A DNA stretch of 61,555 nucleotides from Spirochaetota bacterium (GTDB lineage Bacteria; Spirochaetota; UBA4802; JAFGDQ01). The stretch is taken from NCBI GenBank assembly GCA_016932015.1, contig JAFGDQ010000010.1, positions 1 to 61,555 of the forward strand, written 5' to 3'. The notes beneath the pieces were generated by a model that was given only the letters and a program-made list of their open reading frames with translations, did no database searches and was not told the origin of the DNA. Positions within the stretch are counted from its first letter, which is position 1. Each line of letters opens with the position of its first letter. The translations under genes and the position numbers were made by a program. Positions 52,871-61,555 of the stretch are shown in pieces.

Positions 52871-53269
52871 TTAATATTTAGAAGAATGGCCAACTATATA
52901 ATGGAAAATAGGTCTGTCCACCCTGTGAAAGATCAAAGGGCAATGTACAACTCCTTTAGGGACATATATTATACTGCTGTTCGTAATTGTATATTTTTCA
53001 TCCCCGAACCAGAATTCTACTTCCCCGCATAAATCCTTCGGATCATCAGGATTTGACCCGAACAATGTAACAACTTCCTCATATTCATGTGAATGGGGTT
53101 TATCTTCCATTACAAACTTTTCTTTTTTAGGCCAAACCCATGCGCTTTCCGTGAAAAACGGAATATCTTTTATTTTTTCTTCATTAAGCTTAAATAACAT
53201 AGTTCCAATATGATCTCTCTCAGTGTTAAAATCATTCATAATAAATTTTTCGTACTTTTTTCTTTCCAT
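52871..53269 (-). CDS. Small cupin-fold protein
   Basis: A 132-residue protein with a cupin metal-site pattern, PHSHEYEEVVTLFG, followed after about 40 residues by the second motif around IIYVPKGVVHCPLIFHRV. Both metal-binding His segments appear present. Substrates cannot be predicted in this family. The start at 53269 is an ATG preceded by GGGGAGG at eight to nine bases; the frame extends to a GTG at 53278. The gene stands alone, downstream of a non-coding gap of 350 bases. Confidence 0.72.
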   Translation of the reverse strand: MERKKYEKFIMNDFNTERDHIGTMLFKLNEEKIKDIPFFTESAWVWPKKEKFVMEDKPHSHEYEEVVTLFGSNPDDPKDLCGEVEFWFGDEKYTITNSSIIYVPKGVVHCPLIFHRVDRPIFHYIVGHSSKY

Positions 53270-53618
53270 TTGAAACACCTCCCCAGTAATGAATTGATTT
53301 AATCAAATAACTGCTGTATCATTTCTCTGCATCAGCGGAAATGACAGGCATGCTATGAACAGCCCCGGCAATTACTGTACATCTCATGAATCCTGCCGGG
53401 AAATATTAACAAGTCAATTGAATTTTACCAAAATTATTGCGGTATTACAGAGCAGCAGAATAGTTAATCAGGAGCATACAGGTAAGACTAACTTTCAGTA
53501 TAAAAAAACTTATCGCGTGCGTCCGGTATGTTATCAGCATGAGATCATCGGCAAAAAACACCTCTACAGCGGTTCAAGATACATACCCTGATTTAAAGAC
53601 AACAGATGATATGATTTA
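53270..53618. other. Gap downstream of the chemotaxis operon
   Basis: A gap of 349 bases with no feature I can support. A 78-codon plus-strand frame at 53355-53591 lacks a ribosome binding site and any recognisable content, so it is rejected. The region should contain the cupin promoter and the end of the chemotaxis transcript; no clear hairpin was found. Confidence 0.4.
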
Positions 53619-54848
53619 CTATACAGCCTGAGGCAATTCAACCTGGCAGTTGACTTTTATTGCCGGCTTCCTTCCAATATCGGAATAATCCGTTATGTTA
53701 TTGATCATAACCTTTCCATTGTGTTTTTTTACTACCCTTTCAACAAGAGTCAGGCCGAGGCCGTAATCAAGGGTATTATATTCTTCCTGTATATATTTGA
53801 TTTTTCTGAAAAACGGCTCAAAAACAATATTTTCATATTCCATCGGGATCCCGTCATCGCCATCCTGTTTAATATTATTTATAACCGAAAAAATTACATC
53901 CCCGCCCCTTGTGTCGATAATAGTGAAAACAGTACTGCCCTTTTCAGAATATTTCATAGCATTGATAAGCATTTCATCAATTATTTTCTTGAAATATTCG
54001 GCGTTTATATTAACCGCAATCCGGTCAAAAATCTTTTTCCGCTCACTCAGCACCAGCTTATGATTTCCTATTGCAGCACTTTCCTCAAGGTCATTGATTG
54101 CCGTATTGACAGCCTCATAAAGGTCATTCAGCGGAATCCTCTCCAGTTCAAGGTCCTCGGATGTGAGTTTCTCAATATCAAAAAAAACCTGCATTGTCTT
54201 ATATACCAGTGCCTGATTTTTAAATATGTCATTCATAATAGTTTCACTTATCTCATATACATCACCTTTCTTCTTTGCAGTCATACTTATAAGGTCAATA
54301 AGAGATACCATGACACCTATTCCGGAACCCTGATTTAGGCTGCGTCTGAGATTTTCAAACAGGTTGGTTTCTTTCAGGTGAACTTCCTTTCTCGTCATCC
54401 GGTCAACAAGTTTGTACCAGTCCAGCTGCTGTTCAAGACGAATGTTTTTTTCTTTTTCCGTAATTTTCTTCATGCGGTTCAGCTCGCTGATTTTAAAGGC
54501 GTTCTGAATTCTTAAAAGCATATCATTCTTTTTAACCGGTTTTATAAGATAATCAAATACCCCCTTTTTCATAATATCTATTATCATATCAGAATCACTG
54601 TGGGAAGTCATAACTATAATTACCGGCGGGTCTTCCATTCCGTTTATGTTGTCAATAAGAACAGAGCCGCTCATCACAGGCATTTCAATATCAGTAATAA
54701 CAAGCTGAAAATATTCCGCCTTGACCTTGTCAAGCCCCTCTTTCCCGTTTTCAGCAAAGCTTACATCATAACCGTCTTTTACAAGCAGGTCCCCCACTGA
54801 TTTTCTGATTGAAGCGCTGTCCTCAACAAGCAATATTTTATTATTCAT
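53619..54848 (-). CDS. Response regulator with HATPase domain and no recognisable phosphoacceptor His
   Basis: A 409-residue protein. The receiver domain (about 3-118) has the acidic pair E9-D10, phosphoacceptor D53 in VITDIEMP and KPVKKND. A coiled segment follows, then a dimerisation-like region (NLFENLRRSLNQGSGIGV) that lacks the His expected of a kinase H-box. The C-terminal ATPase domain has the N-box DEMLINAMKYSEKG, F-box VFEPFFR and G2 box DYGLGLTLVERV. The inferred role is an ATP-binding output controlled by receiver phosphorylation, without classical autophosphorylation. It is the last gene of the chemotaxis operon, about 100 bases after cheB, and may be an accessory regulator phosphorylated by CheA. 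Confidence 0.78.
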   Translation of the reverse strand: MNNKILLVEDSASIRKSVGDLLVKDGYDVSFAENGKEGLDKVKAEYFQLVITDIEMPVMSGSVLIDNINGMEDPPVIIVMTSHSDSDMIIDIMKKGVFDYLIKPVKKNDMLLRIQNAFKISELNRMKKITEKEKNIRLEQQLDWYKLVDRMTRKEVHLKETNLFENLRRSLNQGSGIGVMVSLIDLISMTAKKKGDVYEISETIMNDIFKNQALVYKTMQVFFDIEKLTSEDLELERIPLNDLYEAVNTAINDLEESAAIGNHKLVLSERKKIFDRIAVNINAEYFKKIIDEMLINAMKYSEKGSTVFTIIDTRGGDVIFSVINNIKQDGDDGIPMEYENIVFEPFFRKIKYIQEEYNTLDYGLGLTLVERVVKKHNGKVMINNITDYSDIGRKPAIKVNCQVELPQAV

Positions 54849-54950
54849 TTTTCACTCTTCATATTCATTTAGATAAAATTTTAGCTGCCTGCACTTAAAT
54901 AAAAATTTTTCAGCCAATAAAATATATTATAAACAAAAACATTCACACTC

Positions 54951-56021
54951 CTAACCGGAAAATTTTGTAATTTCATAGACTATTCTTTCAAGCGGAAGTA
55001 TTTTGTCAACACCGCCTTTTTTTACAGCTTCACCCGGCATTCCGTAAACAACAGACGTTTCCTTGTTCTGGGCAATTGTCGAGGCTCCTGACTTTTTCAT
55101 TTCAGCCATACCGGCAGCGCCGTCATCTCCCATGCCTGTGAGAATAATGCCGAGGGCATTAGTTGAAGCATTTTGAGCTACTGAACGGAACAGCACATCC
55201 ACAGACGGCCTGTGCCTGCTTATCAGGGGGCCGTCTTTAACAACCGCGCAATACGTGTTCCCGTTTCTGGTTATCATAAGATGCCTGTTCCCGGGAGCAA
55301 TAAGCACCTTGTTCCTTTCAATACTCTCATTATTCTCGGCTTCTTTTACTGTTAAGGTACAGTATTGATTCAATCTTCTTGCAAAGGCATCGGTGAATCT
55401 CTCAGGCATATGCTGAGTTATCGCTATACCCGCGGTACCTTCCGGAAGAGCAGTAAGTATGGATTCAATAGCCTGGGTTCCTCCTGTAGAGGCTCCGATC
55501 GCTATTATTCTATCAGAAGTTCCGGCAATCGATTTTCCTGAAGCAGGAAGAATCATTGCATCTGCCGATTTCTTCGGCTCATATTTAATTGCTGCAGCTG
55601 ACTTAATATTCTTTATATTGGCCTTTGCTGCAGACTTAACAGAATCAATCAGTGTAAGCGCGGATTCGAAAAGAAAATCACGCGCTCCGAGTTTGGGTTT
55701 GGATATCACGGAAACGGCGCCTGCAGCCATTGCTTCCATTGACAATCCGGCGTTTTCCTCTGTCAGTGCCGAGCAGATGATGACAGGTGTTGGCCGCATC
55801 TTCATTATTTCACGGACGAATGTGATCCCGTCCTTCCTCGGCATTGCAATGTCCGATATAATTACATCAGGCCATTGCCTTTCCATATGCTTCATTGCAA
55901 TAATAGGGTCAGAGGATGCCGCAATAACTTCAATACCGGAATCGGAACTCAGAATTTCAGTAAGTACCTGCCGAACTGAAGCCGAATCATCAACAATTAT
56001 GACTTTAACCGTTTTTTCCAA
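54951..56021 (-). CDS. cheB: Chemotaxis methylesterase/deamidase CheB
   Basis: A 356-residue protein. The receiver domain has D11, D12 and phosphoacceptor D57 in IISDIAMP. The C-terminal esterase domain has the catalytic triad Ser in IAIGASTGG, His in ITQHMPERF and Asp in GMGDDGAAGM. It removes methyl groups from receptor glutamates when phosphorylated by CheA. Translation appears to start with TTG at 56021, preceded by AGAGGA. It directly follows the cheR coding region, whose stop lies 12 bases upstream. If cheR is truly broken, CheB has no counterpart in this operon. Confidence 0.94.
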   Translation of the reverse strand: MEKTVKVIIVDDSASVRQVLTEILSSDSGIEVIAASSDPIIAMKHMERQWPDVIISDIAMPRKDGITFVREIMKMRPTPVIICSALTEENAGLSMEAMAAGAVSVISKPKLGARDFLFESALTLIDSVKSAAKANIKNIKSAAAIKYEPKKSADAMILPASGKSIAGTSDRIIAIGASTGGTQAIESILTALPEGTAGIAITQHMPERFTDAFARRLNQYCTLTVKEAENNESIERNKVLIAPGNRHLMITRNGNTYCAVVKDGPLISRHRPSVDVLFRSVAQNASTNALGIILTGMGDDGAAGMAEMKKSGASTIAQNKETSVVYGMPGEAVKKGGVDKILPLERIVYEITKFSG

Positions 56022-56033
56022 TATAGTCCTCTT

Positions 56034-56843
56034 TTACACTTTTCTGTATATGCTGGAACGTTCTTTCTGCAATTCCAGTTCGCTGGTTAAATTAAAAAGT
56101 GTTTCAGTATGGCTTACTATAAAATATCCGTTTTTTTTAAAAGAGGCAGCATATTATTCACGACCTGTTTCTTTGTATCCGTGTCAAAATAAATCAAGGT
56201 ATTCCTCAGGAATATTATATCAAAAGTTCCAATATCAGGTATTTCCATATAAAGATTAATTTTCAGAAAACGAATTTTCTCCCTGAGACTGTTTTTTAAA
56301 ATAAATTCACCGGATTTTCCGCGTACACCTTTTAAACAATATTTAACCAGGTATTTTTTCGGTATATTAGCCGACCTTTCAATCGGGTATGTTCCTTTGA
56401 CTGCTTTTGCCAGGACTTTTTCACTTATATCCGAACCAATCACTTCCCAGTTGCCGTGGCCCAGCGCTTCGCTTAAAACCATCGCAATAGTGTAAACTTC
56501 TTCCCCGGACGAACATGCGGCGCTCCATACGCGTACAGTCTTAAGAGGTGAAAATTCAGACTTCATTATTTCTTCGAGAAAGGTAAAATGATTTTCCTCT
56601 CTGAAAAAAAAAAGTTTCATTTGTTGTCAAATGATTGATCAGGAGCTGCATTTCTGAGGATTCTTTTATTCTCAGATATTCCACATAAGGAGTAAACGAG
56701 TCCATGTTCAATTCTGCCAGCCTTTTCATCAACCTGTGCACTATAAGATTTTTTTTCATATCCGAAAGGAAAATCCCGGTTTTTTTGTATAGAAGGCTTC
56801 TTATGTAATTAAAATCTTTTTCAGAAATCAATGCCGTATTCAC
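56034..56843 (-). pseudogene. cheR: cheR (chemotaxis receptor methyltransferase) with two compensating frameshifts
   Basis: Reading without frameshifts, the gene spans about 269 codons from a GTG at 56843 (GTGA overlap with the cheA stop) to TAA at 56034. The N-terminal part is in one frame up to a T10 tract on the coding strand (56604-56613). Beyond it, the CheR methyltransferase core is in another frame (VWSAACSSGEEVYTIAM; FDIIFLRNTLIYFD). At an A8 tract (56131-56138) the coding returns to the first frame (GYFIVSHTETLFNL and on to the stop). Nine T and nine A would give an intact CheR. Both products from the reads as shown are truncated. The conserved core implies a recent event or sequencing error; slippage is the third option. 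Confidence 0.82.
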
Positions 56844-59050
56844 TGTACAATTCCAACGCTGTTTTCTGTTTTATATCCGGCCTTGTTTTCAATTAACTGA
56901 ATCAGTTTCGGGATATCAAGAATGAGCGCAACATCCCCGTTCCCGAGTATTGTAGCGCCGCTTATCCACTTTAACTGTCCGAATATTCTTCCAAGCGGCT
57001 TAATCACAGCCTGAACCTCTCCTTCCGGCCTGTCTACTACAATGCCGGCGATCTTTGAAGCGTATTCAACTACAATTATATTTTCACGCTCAGGCTTTTT
57101 ATCAGTCAGATCAAAGAAATCCCTCATTCTCATATACGGGAGAACATTCCCTCTTAAACTTATGAAATTTCCCCCTTCCTTGACCTTCATGTGCTCCGGT
57201 GATATGTCGCTGCATTCAACGACCATATCCTGCGGAATAACATAATAATAACCGCCCACCTGAACCATAAAACCGTCAATTATCGCCAGAGTAAGAGGCA
57301 AATGTATTTTTATTGCTGTACCTTCACCCTTTGTACTTTCCAGAGTAATTGACCCCTGCAATGCCTCTATATTCCGTTTGACAACATCCATTCCCACTCC
57401 CCGCCCTGATATATTAGACACTTCCTTTGCTGTGGAGAAACCCGGCTCAAATATCAGCTGGAAAAGATCATTATCAGAAATAGTTTCACCCGGCTGTATA
57501 AACTCCAGTTCCACCGCCTTGTTATAAATGCTGTCCCTGTCAAGGCCGTTCCCGTCATCGGAAGCCACAATGACAACACTGCCCATTTCATTATAAGCAT
57601 TCAGATAAATTGTCCCTACACGCGGTTTCCCTTTTGTTATCCGTTCTTCCGGTGTGCCGATTCCGTGATCCACAGCGTTGCGCACAAGGTGAATCAAAGG
57701 ATCGGATATTTTATCAATTAGTGTTTTATCAAGCTCCGTATCCCCGCCTGCTATTACGAGCTCAATCTCCTTGCCTTTTTCCCGGCTCAAATCGCGCACA
57801 ACTCTCTGATAGCGGTTAAAAGTATCGCCGATCGGTACCATGCGTATGCTCATCGTGTTATCGCGGATATCCTCAATCAGTCTTGTCATATCGGAAACGG
57901 ATTCAATAAGTTCGCCATCACCGGTTTTTTCCACAAGCTGCCTGACATTCGATCCTTTAATAACAAACTCGCCTATGAGGTTTATAAGTTCATTGATTTT
58001 TTCCGCGTTTACCCTTAAAAGGTTAAGATTCTTTTTATCGATTTTCTTTAAATCATTTTGCTTATTCAATGCAGCATCAATAACCTTCTTATGAACCAGA
58101 TTGTTGTTAACAAGAATGTCTCCTAAAAGAAGTTTCTTGTCCGGCCCATCTGAAGCTGACTGTAGCTTCTGCATTTTAAGAGCCTGTTCAAGCTCTTTTT
58201 CTGTTATACTTCCTATTGATACAAGCATCTCACCAATCCGTTCAGACATCCTGGGCATATCATTTATTAATTCGATATACTTTTCGGCAGAACTGTCCGG
58301 AGGAAGTATACGGATCTCGCAATCTTCCTTAACAAAATCAAAAACATCTTCAATCGTAGACTTACTGACATCTCCATGAAAACTTATTTCGAAACCCAGA
58401 TAGCAATTCTCCGGGTCCATTTCCTTATCTTCGGATATTTCATCAAAGATTGTCTTAATCTGTACAATCTTGCCTATTTCACCCAGATAACTGATAAAAG
58501 GATACGGGTCAAGACTGTCGCGGAAAACATTTTCATTAAAACGCAATGATATGTGCCAGTAATCTTTTCCGTTTCCGCGTGTTTCCTGCTTTTCATCTTT
58601 TTCTTCAGGTTGCTCTTTAAATGCAGCGGATTCCTCTTTATTCTTCCCGGAATATACGTGTAACCCGGCTATGAGGGAATCCATACGCTCCTTCATTTCC
58701 GAAGTAATTTCGTTTTCTTCGTCACTTGTATGCAGGTCGAAAAGTTCACTTATATAATCATGGCTTTTAAACAGTAATGCAGATAATGAAGAATCAATTT
58801 CGATGTCTCCGTTTCTCAGTTTGTCCAGAACATTCTCCACAACATGCGTGAATTTTTCAATATCATGATATCCGAACATACCTGATGAACCTTTAATGGT
58901 ATGAACGGATCTGAAAAGAGCGTTGATTATTTCTTCATCATCGTTATTTTTTTCAAGTTCCAGAAGGCACCTTTCCATTTCATCTAGCATCTCCCTGCTT
59001 TCAATGAAAAAGGTCTGTCTGGCATTTTCCATATTATAATTATTTGACAT
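56840..59050 (-). CDS. cheA: Chemotaxis histidine kinase CheA
   Basis: A 736-residue CheA. The HPt domain has the phosphoacceptor His50 in FRSVHTIKGSSGMFG. A middle region (about 120-350) contains no P2 domain I can define. The dimerisation domain starts near LLRVNAEKINELINLIGE. The kinase domain has HLVRNAVDHGIGTPEER, DDGNGLD and GRGVGMDVV. The CheW-like regulatory domain (about 595-736) starts around LAIIDGFMVQVGGYYYVIP. The ATG at 59050 has GAGGAG upstream; a GTG at 59065 adds five residues. It overlaps the cheR start by four bases (GTGA). It phosphorylates CheB and, by inference, a CheY encoded elsewhere. Confidence 0.95.
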   Translation of the reverse strand: MSNNYNMENARQTFFIESREMLDEMERCLLELEKNNDDEEIINALFRSVHTIKGSSGMFGYHDIEKFTHVVENVLDKLRNGDIEIDSSLSALLFKSHDYISELFDLHTSDEENEITSEMKERMDSLIAGLHVYSGKNKEESAAFKEQPEEKDEKQETRGNGKDYWHISLRFNENVFRDSLDPYPFISYLGEIGKIVQIKTIFDEISEDKEMDPENCYLGFEISFHGDVSKSTIEDVFDFVKEDCEIRILPPDSSAEKYIELINDMPRMSERIGEMLVSIGSITEKELEQALKMQKLQSASDGPDKKLLLGDILVNNNLVHKKVIDAALNKQNDLKKIDKKNLNLLRVNAEKINELINLIGEFVIKGSNVRQLVEKTGDGELIESVSDMTRLIEDIRDNTMSIRMVPIGDTFNRYQRVVRDLSREKGKEIELVIAGGDTELDKTLIDKISDPLIHLVRNAVDHGIGTPEERITKGKPRVGTIYLNAYNEMGSVVIVASDDGNGLDRDSIYNKAVELEFIQPGETISDNDLFQLIFEPGFSTAKEVSNISGRGVGMDVVKRNIEALQGSITLESTKGEGTAIKIHLPLTLAIIDGFMVQVGGYYYVIPQDMVVECSDISPEHMKVKEGGNFISLRGNVLPYMRMRDFFDLTDKKPERENIIVVEYASKIAGIVVDRPEGEVQAVIKPLGRIFGQLKWISGATILGNGDVALILDIPKLIQLIENKAGYKTENSVGIVQ

Positions 59051-59086
59051 AATAATTCTCCTCACTTTTCACATAACAGACCGGAT

Positions 59087-59380
59087 TCATATAGAGGTTC
59101 CGTACAAGTCATAAATCCTGGATACACTGTCGCTTCTTTGAGTAATCTGAATTTCTTTGCCTTCTTTTTCAGCTATATTGCTCATATATTCGATAAGCTG
59201 AAACCCGGCTGAATCGAACTTGTCTATTTTCTGAAAATCAAATTCAAGCTTTGTATTTTTTTCCAGATCTTTCATGAGAAGTTTTTTCAGTTTGCGTACA
59301 GTGTATATTGTAATATCACCCTCAAATTTGTAGCGGACGATGTCTGAATTCTGTTTTGTTTTTACAGCTTTTAATTTCAT
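59087..59380 (-). CDS. STAS-domain protein in the chemotaxis operon
   Basis: A 97-residue single-domain STAS protein of the anti-sigma-antagonist type. The phosphorylatable Ser motif is in KIDKFDSAGFQLIEYM. Such proteins are phosphorylated by RsbW-like kinases and bind or release them. Its place between cheW and cheA is typical of some chemotaxis and surface-signalling operons, where its role is not established. The only RsbW-type kinase domain in the window is in the membrane sensor at 18.4 kb. AAGGGA lies seven bases before the ATG. Confidence 0.85.
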   Translation of the reverse strand: MKLKAVKTKQNSDIVRYKFEGDITIYTVRKLKKLLMKDLEKNTKLEFDFQKIDKFDSAGFQLIEYMSNIAEKEGKEIQITQRSDSVSRIYDLYGTSI

Positions 59381-59425
59381 AGCTAATCCCTTTTTATTAT
59401 TGCAGGCCTTAACTTGCGCTGACCA

Positions 59426-60040
59426 TTAACCGGGTATTTTACTATCAGTCCCGGCCTGCTTTTCATCGCGCCGGATTCTCCCGGAAATATTGTCCGCTGA
59501 TAAAGCAGAAGACACCGCGGATTTTCCGGAAGAAACCGAACGGGAAATTTCGTCAACATTAAGTACAGTGGGCATATCAAGAAGGATTATAAAATCATCC
59601 TTCACCTTCGCGATACCTTCAACAAAATCACTCCTGAGATTCAATCCGAACCCCGGCGTATTTTCAGTATCCCCTTCCGGTACATCCACCACTTCCTTAA
59701 CGGAATCAATTATAACTCCGATTTGATTTTTTTCATTTTCCTGCTCAACTTCAACTACTACAATATTCGTCATTCGTGTTATTATACTCTCTGTACCGAA
59801 CAATCTGCTATTAAGATCAATAACCGGAATTACATTACCTCTCAGGTTGATGATACCCCTTATACAATCAGGAGATTTCGGGACAGTAAAGACTTTACCA
59901 AACATACCTACTTCCCTGATGACATGCACTTTAATCCCGTATATATCGTTCCTTAATGTAAAAGTAAGGTACTGGCTGAAATCCTTATACTGCTCCGCGG
60001 TTTCATCCTGACTGATTTCATTTTTTATAATAGAAGCCAT
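59426..60040 (-). CDS. cheW: Chemotaxis adaptor CheW
   Basis: A 204-residue CheW. The core (about 22-165) matches: QYLTFTLRNDIYGIKVHVIREV, IRGIINLRGNVIPVIDLNSRLFG, IGVIIDSVKEVVDVPEG and IAKVKDDFIILLDM. It links receptors to CheA. The N-terminal leader (1-20) and a Ser-rich C-terminal tail of about 40 residues extend beyond the usual CheW length. GGGA lies four bases before the ATG, which is close. It follows the receptor gene after 12 bases. Confidence 0.93.
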   Translation of the reverse strand: MASIIKNEISQDETAEQYKDFSQYLTFTLRNDIYGIKVHVIREVGMFGKVFTVPKSPDCIRGIINLRGNVIPVIDLNSRLFGTESIITRMTNIVVVEVEQENEKNQIGVIIDSVKEVVDVPEGDTENTPGFGLNLRSDFVEGIAKVKDDFIILLDMPTVLNVDEISRSVSSGKSAVSSALSADNISGRIRRDEKQAGTDSKIPG

Positions 60041-60052
60041 TTTCCCGTCCTT

Positions 60053-61474
60053 TTATGAAAAAGATTCATAATCGGCTGAATCCACAATCTCAGGACTCCT
60101 GCCGGTTACAGTACTACTGCTCCCGGAAGCGGCTTTGGTTTTTATGTCATGACTTACTTTTTCGTCATGGCTCGTGTCAGAGCTCTCCTTGCCGGGATGC
60201 GCTTCTTTAATCTTATGGGAAGCTGAAAAACTATGCTTTTTCTTTCCTGTACCATTTTCACTGGTCTGAAAGTAGTTGATCAATTCCTGCAAATCCTGCG
60301 CATTGGAACTCAGCATTTCAGCTGTTGAAGCCAGCTCTTCCGACGCAGCAGCATTCTGCTGCGTAACCTTGCTTAATTCATTCATTCCCGTATTGATCTG
60401 ATTAACTCCTGAATCCTGCTGTTCTGATGCGGCTGTAATATCCTGAACCAGATCAGCGGTTTTTTTAATAGACGGTACAATTTCCTCAAGAAGTTTGCCT
60501 GCTCTCCCTGAAACTGTCACGCTCTGCTTCGCGAGTTCTCCAATCTCCTGCGAAGCCAGCTGGCTTTTCTCTGCGAGTTTTCTTACTTCTCCAGCGACTA
60601 CCGCGAATCCTTTACCGTGCTCACCTGCCCTGGCAGCCTCAATCGCCGCATTAAGAGCAAGAAGATTGGTTTGATACGCGATTTCTTCGATAAAATTTAT
60701 TTTCTTTGCAATATTTTCCATGGCTGCTACAGTCTCCGCAACTGCTTTGCCTCCTTCTTCTGCCTGGCTCGAAGTCTTTTGCGCTATCTCATCAGTATTT
60801 CTTGCATTCTCCGTATTCTGGGTAATAGTAGCTCCCATTTCCTCAAGAGAGGATGCGATCTGCTCTACGCTCGCGGCCTGTTCGTTTGATCCCTGGCTCA
60901 TACTTTCGGAAGTCGCGCTTATTTCTTCGGAAGAAGCGGCAAAGTTGGCAGCGCTTTGTCCTATGTCGGTTACCATGCCGGAAAGCCGCTCAATCATGTT
61001 ATTTGTGGCAGCTACCATTTCACCAACCTCATCTCCATAAATTTTACCCTCATATTTTTTCGTAAGGTCTCCTGCAGAAATATCAACCATAAGGTCTTTG
61101 CATTGTTCGAGCGGACGAAGCCTCTTTGTAATAAAAACATAAACAATGATCCCCGATATAATGATGCCTCCTATAACGAACATCATCATAACAAAAACCA
61201 TTGCCCCTGCCTGATCCGATACATCCGAAACATAGCCCGTACCCAGACAAAGGAAATTAAATTCATTGCTTTCTGCTTTTGACATATATTTCATCTTACC
61301 TTCAAAGTCATATTCTATGTATTCACCGGGTTTAGCATCAAGTATATCCTTTCCCCATGTTTCATTTGCCATGTTTAATTTTAAAATGTTCTCTTTTGCA
61401 GGGTGAGCAAAAACAAGCCCTGATTTATCACTTAAAAATACGTATCCGGTTTCACCTATTTTTATATCTTTAGG
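60053..61474 (-). CDS. Methyl-accepting chemotaxis protein, 5' end missing
   Basis: The C-terminal half of an MCP. A membrane helix near [22 protein letters not shown], a HAMP segment ([11 protein letters not shown]) and a complete signalling hairpin ([30 protein letters not shown]) are present. The frame continues upstream of the first ATG (61372) for 34 codons and resembles the end of a Cache sensor domain ([15 protein letters not shown]). It then meets a TAG at 61481-61483, with no start codon in the extension. An N-terminal membrane helix and most of the sensor domain are therefore missing. No CheR-binding pentapeptide occurs at the C-terminus. The break coincides with an insertion-sequence-like end. 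Confidence 0.88.
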   Translation of the reverse strand, partial: PKDIKIGETGYVFLSDKSGLVFAHPAKENILKLNMANETWGKDILDAKPGEYIEYDFEGKMKYMSKAESNEFNFLCLGTGYVSDVSDQAGAMVFVMMMFVIGGIIISGIIVYVFITKRLRPLEQCKDLMVDISAGDLTKKYEGKIYGDEVGEMVAATNNMIERLSGMVTDIGQSAANFAASSEEISATSESMSQGSNEQAASVEQIASSLEEMGATITQNTENARNTDEIAQKTSSQAEEGGKAVAETVAAMENIAKKINFIEEIAYQTNLLALNAAIEAARAGEHGKGFAVVAGEVRKLAEKSQLASQEIGELAKQSVTVSGRAGKLLEEIVPSIKKTADLVQDITAASEQQDSGVNQINTGMNELSKVTQQNAAASEELASTAEMLSSNAQDLQELINYFQTSENGTGKKKHSFSASHKIKEAHPGKESSDTSHDEKVSHDIKTKAASGSSSTVTGRSPEIVDSADYESFS

Positions 61475-61555
61475 GAACCTCTAAAAATTACTTTATAAAG
61501 AGTACATTTCCTAAATTTAAACAATATTCCCTTTTCTTATTCAAAATTTTTTAAA
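61473..61555. mobile_element. Putative insertion-sequence end at the window edge
   Basis: The sequence GGGAACCTCTAAAAATTA at 61473-61490 begins where receptor coding similarity stops, and its start has the look of an insertion-sequence terminal inverted repeat. The remaining 65 bases are AT-rich and non-coding, as in the sub-terminal part of an element. No transposase or second end is visible, so the family cannot be named. An intrinsic gene end or assembly break is the alternative. Confidence 0.4.

Noticed and set aside
53355-53591. 78-codon plus-strand frame in the gap after the chemotaxis operon
   Set aside because: No ribosome binding site and no recognisable motif; the composition looks random.
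55459-56259. Plus-strand frame of 266 codons over cheB and cheR
   Set aside because: It is antisense to confidently identified chemotaxis genes and shows no domain of its own.
56117-56620. Two separate overlapping cheR-like genes
   Set aside because: The N-terminal, core and C-terminal parts together make one CheR; treating them as separate genes ignores the homopolymer tracts at both junctions.
1-61555. CRISPR array, rRNA operon or complete transposon
   Set aside because: No regularly spaced repeats, no rRNA-like sequence and no transposase reading frame were seen.

Overview
The window is AT-rich DNA from a Gram-negative anaerobe. Gram-negative markers are an LptE-like lipoprotein next to holA, an OmpA-domain protein, a beta-barrel porin-like protein and an O-antigen-type sugar cassette. 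Anaerobic markers are rubrerythrin, desulfoferrodoxin, rubredoxin and [FeFe]-hydrogenase maturation genes. A class I adenylate cyclase, cNMP-GGDEF proteins, a membrane AraC regulator, a 7TM-PAS-RsbW-type kinase and a chemotaxis operon with a STAS gene would fit a spirochaete-like organism. That placement is an impression from gene content and was not tested.

Layout. 1-6 kb: a fused MNT-HEPN protein, a four-gene wbpE-B-D-A cassette for UDP-2,3-diacetamido-glucuronate, and a divergent Wzz-like gene. 6-10.3 kb: a REC-GGDEF cyclase, a small membrane protein and a PQQ-propeller/OmpA envelope protein. 10.4-18 kb: a minus-strand redox and metal stress block (rubrerythrin, desulfoferrodoxin, copZ, copA, a flavin reductase-ArsC fusion, rubredoxin), a divergent benzoate-CoA ligase-like gene, and a Fur/PerR regulator. 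A 40-bp operator-like palindrome lies upstream of rubrerythrin. 18-28 kb: a sensor kinase, a degenerate LytM protein, a J-domain protein, two tandem cNMP-GGDEF genes, an MscS channel, DAHP synthase and a lipoprotein. 28-38 kb: a 1629-residue GH13-GT5 fusion, lptE-holA and a class I adenylate cyclase. 38-45.7 kb: purF, tRNA-Trp, ridA, two metallo-beta-lactamase-fold proteins, hydG and a TM1266-type regulator. 46-53 kb: a sparse region, a porin-like gene, an AraC regulator, a CsgG/LpoB-like protein, a UroD-like methyltransferase, a DEAD-box helicase and a cupin. 53.6-61.5 kb: the chemotaxis operon mcp-cheW-STAS-cheA-cheR-cheB followed by a REC-ATPase gene.

Themes. Second-messenger signalling is rich: the cyclase at 35 kb probably supplies the cAMP read by the cNMP-GGDEF proteins at 22-24 kb, linking cAMP to c-di-GMP. 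The redox block looks PerR-controlled. The chemotaxis operon carries two unusual lesions. cheR has two mutually compensating homopolymer frameshifts, and the receptor gene loses its 5' part at a sequence that resembles an insertion-sequence end, at the window edge. No CRISPR array, rRNA or complete transposase was seen. The best candidates for new biology are the HEPN domain lacking its catalytic His, a HydG with a relocated auxiliary-cluster cysteine, the flavin reductase-ArsC fusion, and the GH13-GT5 megaprotein.
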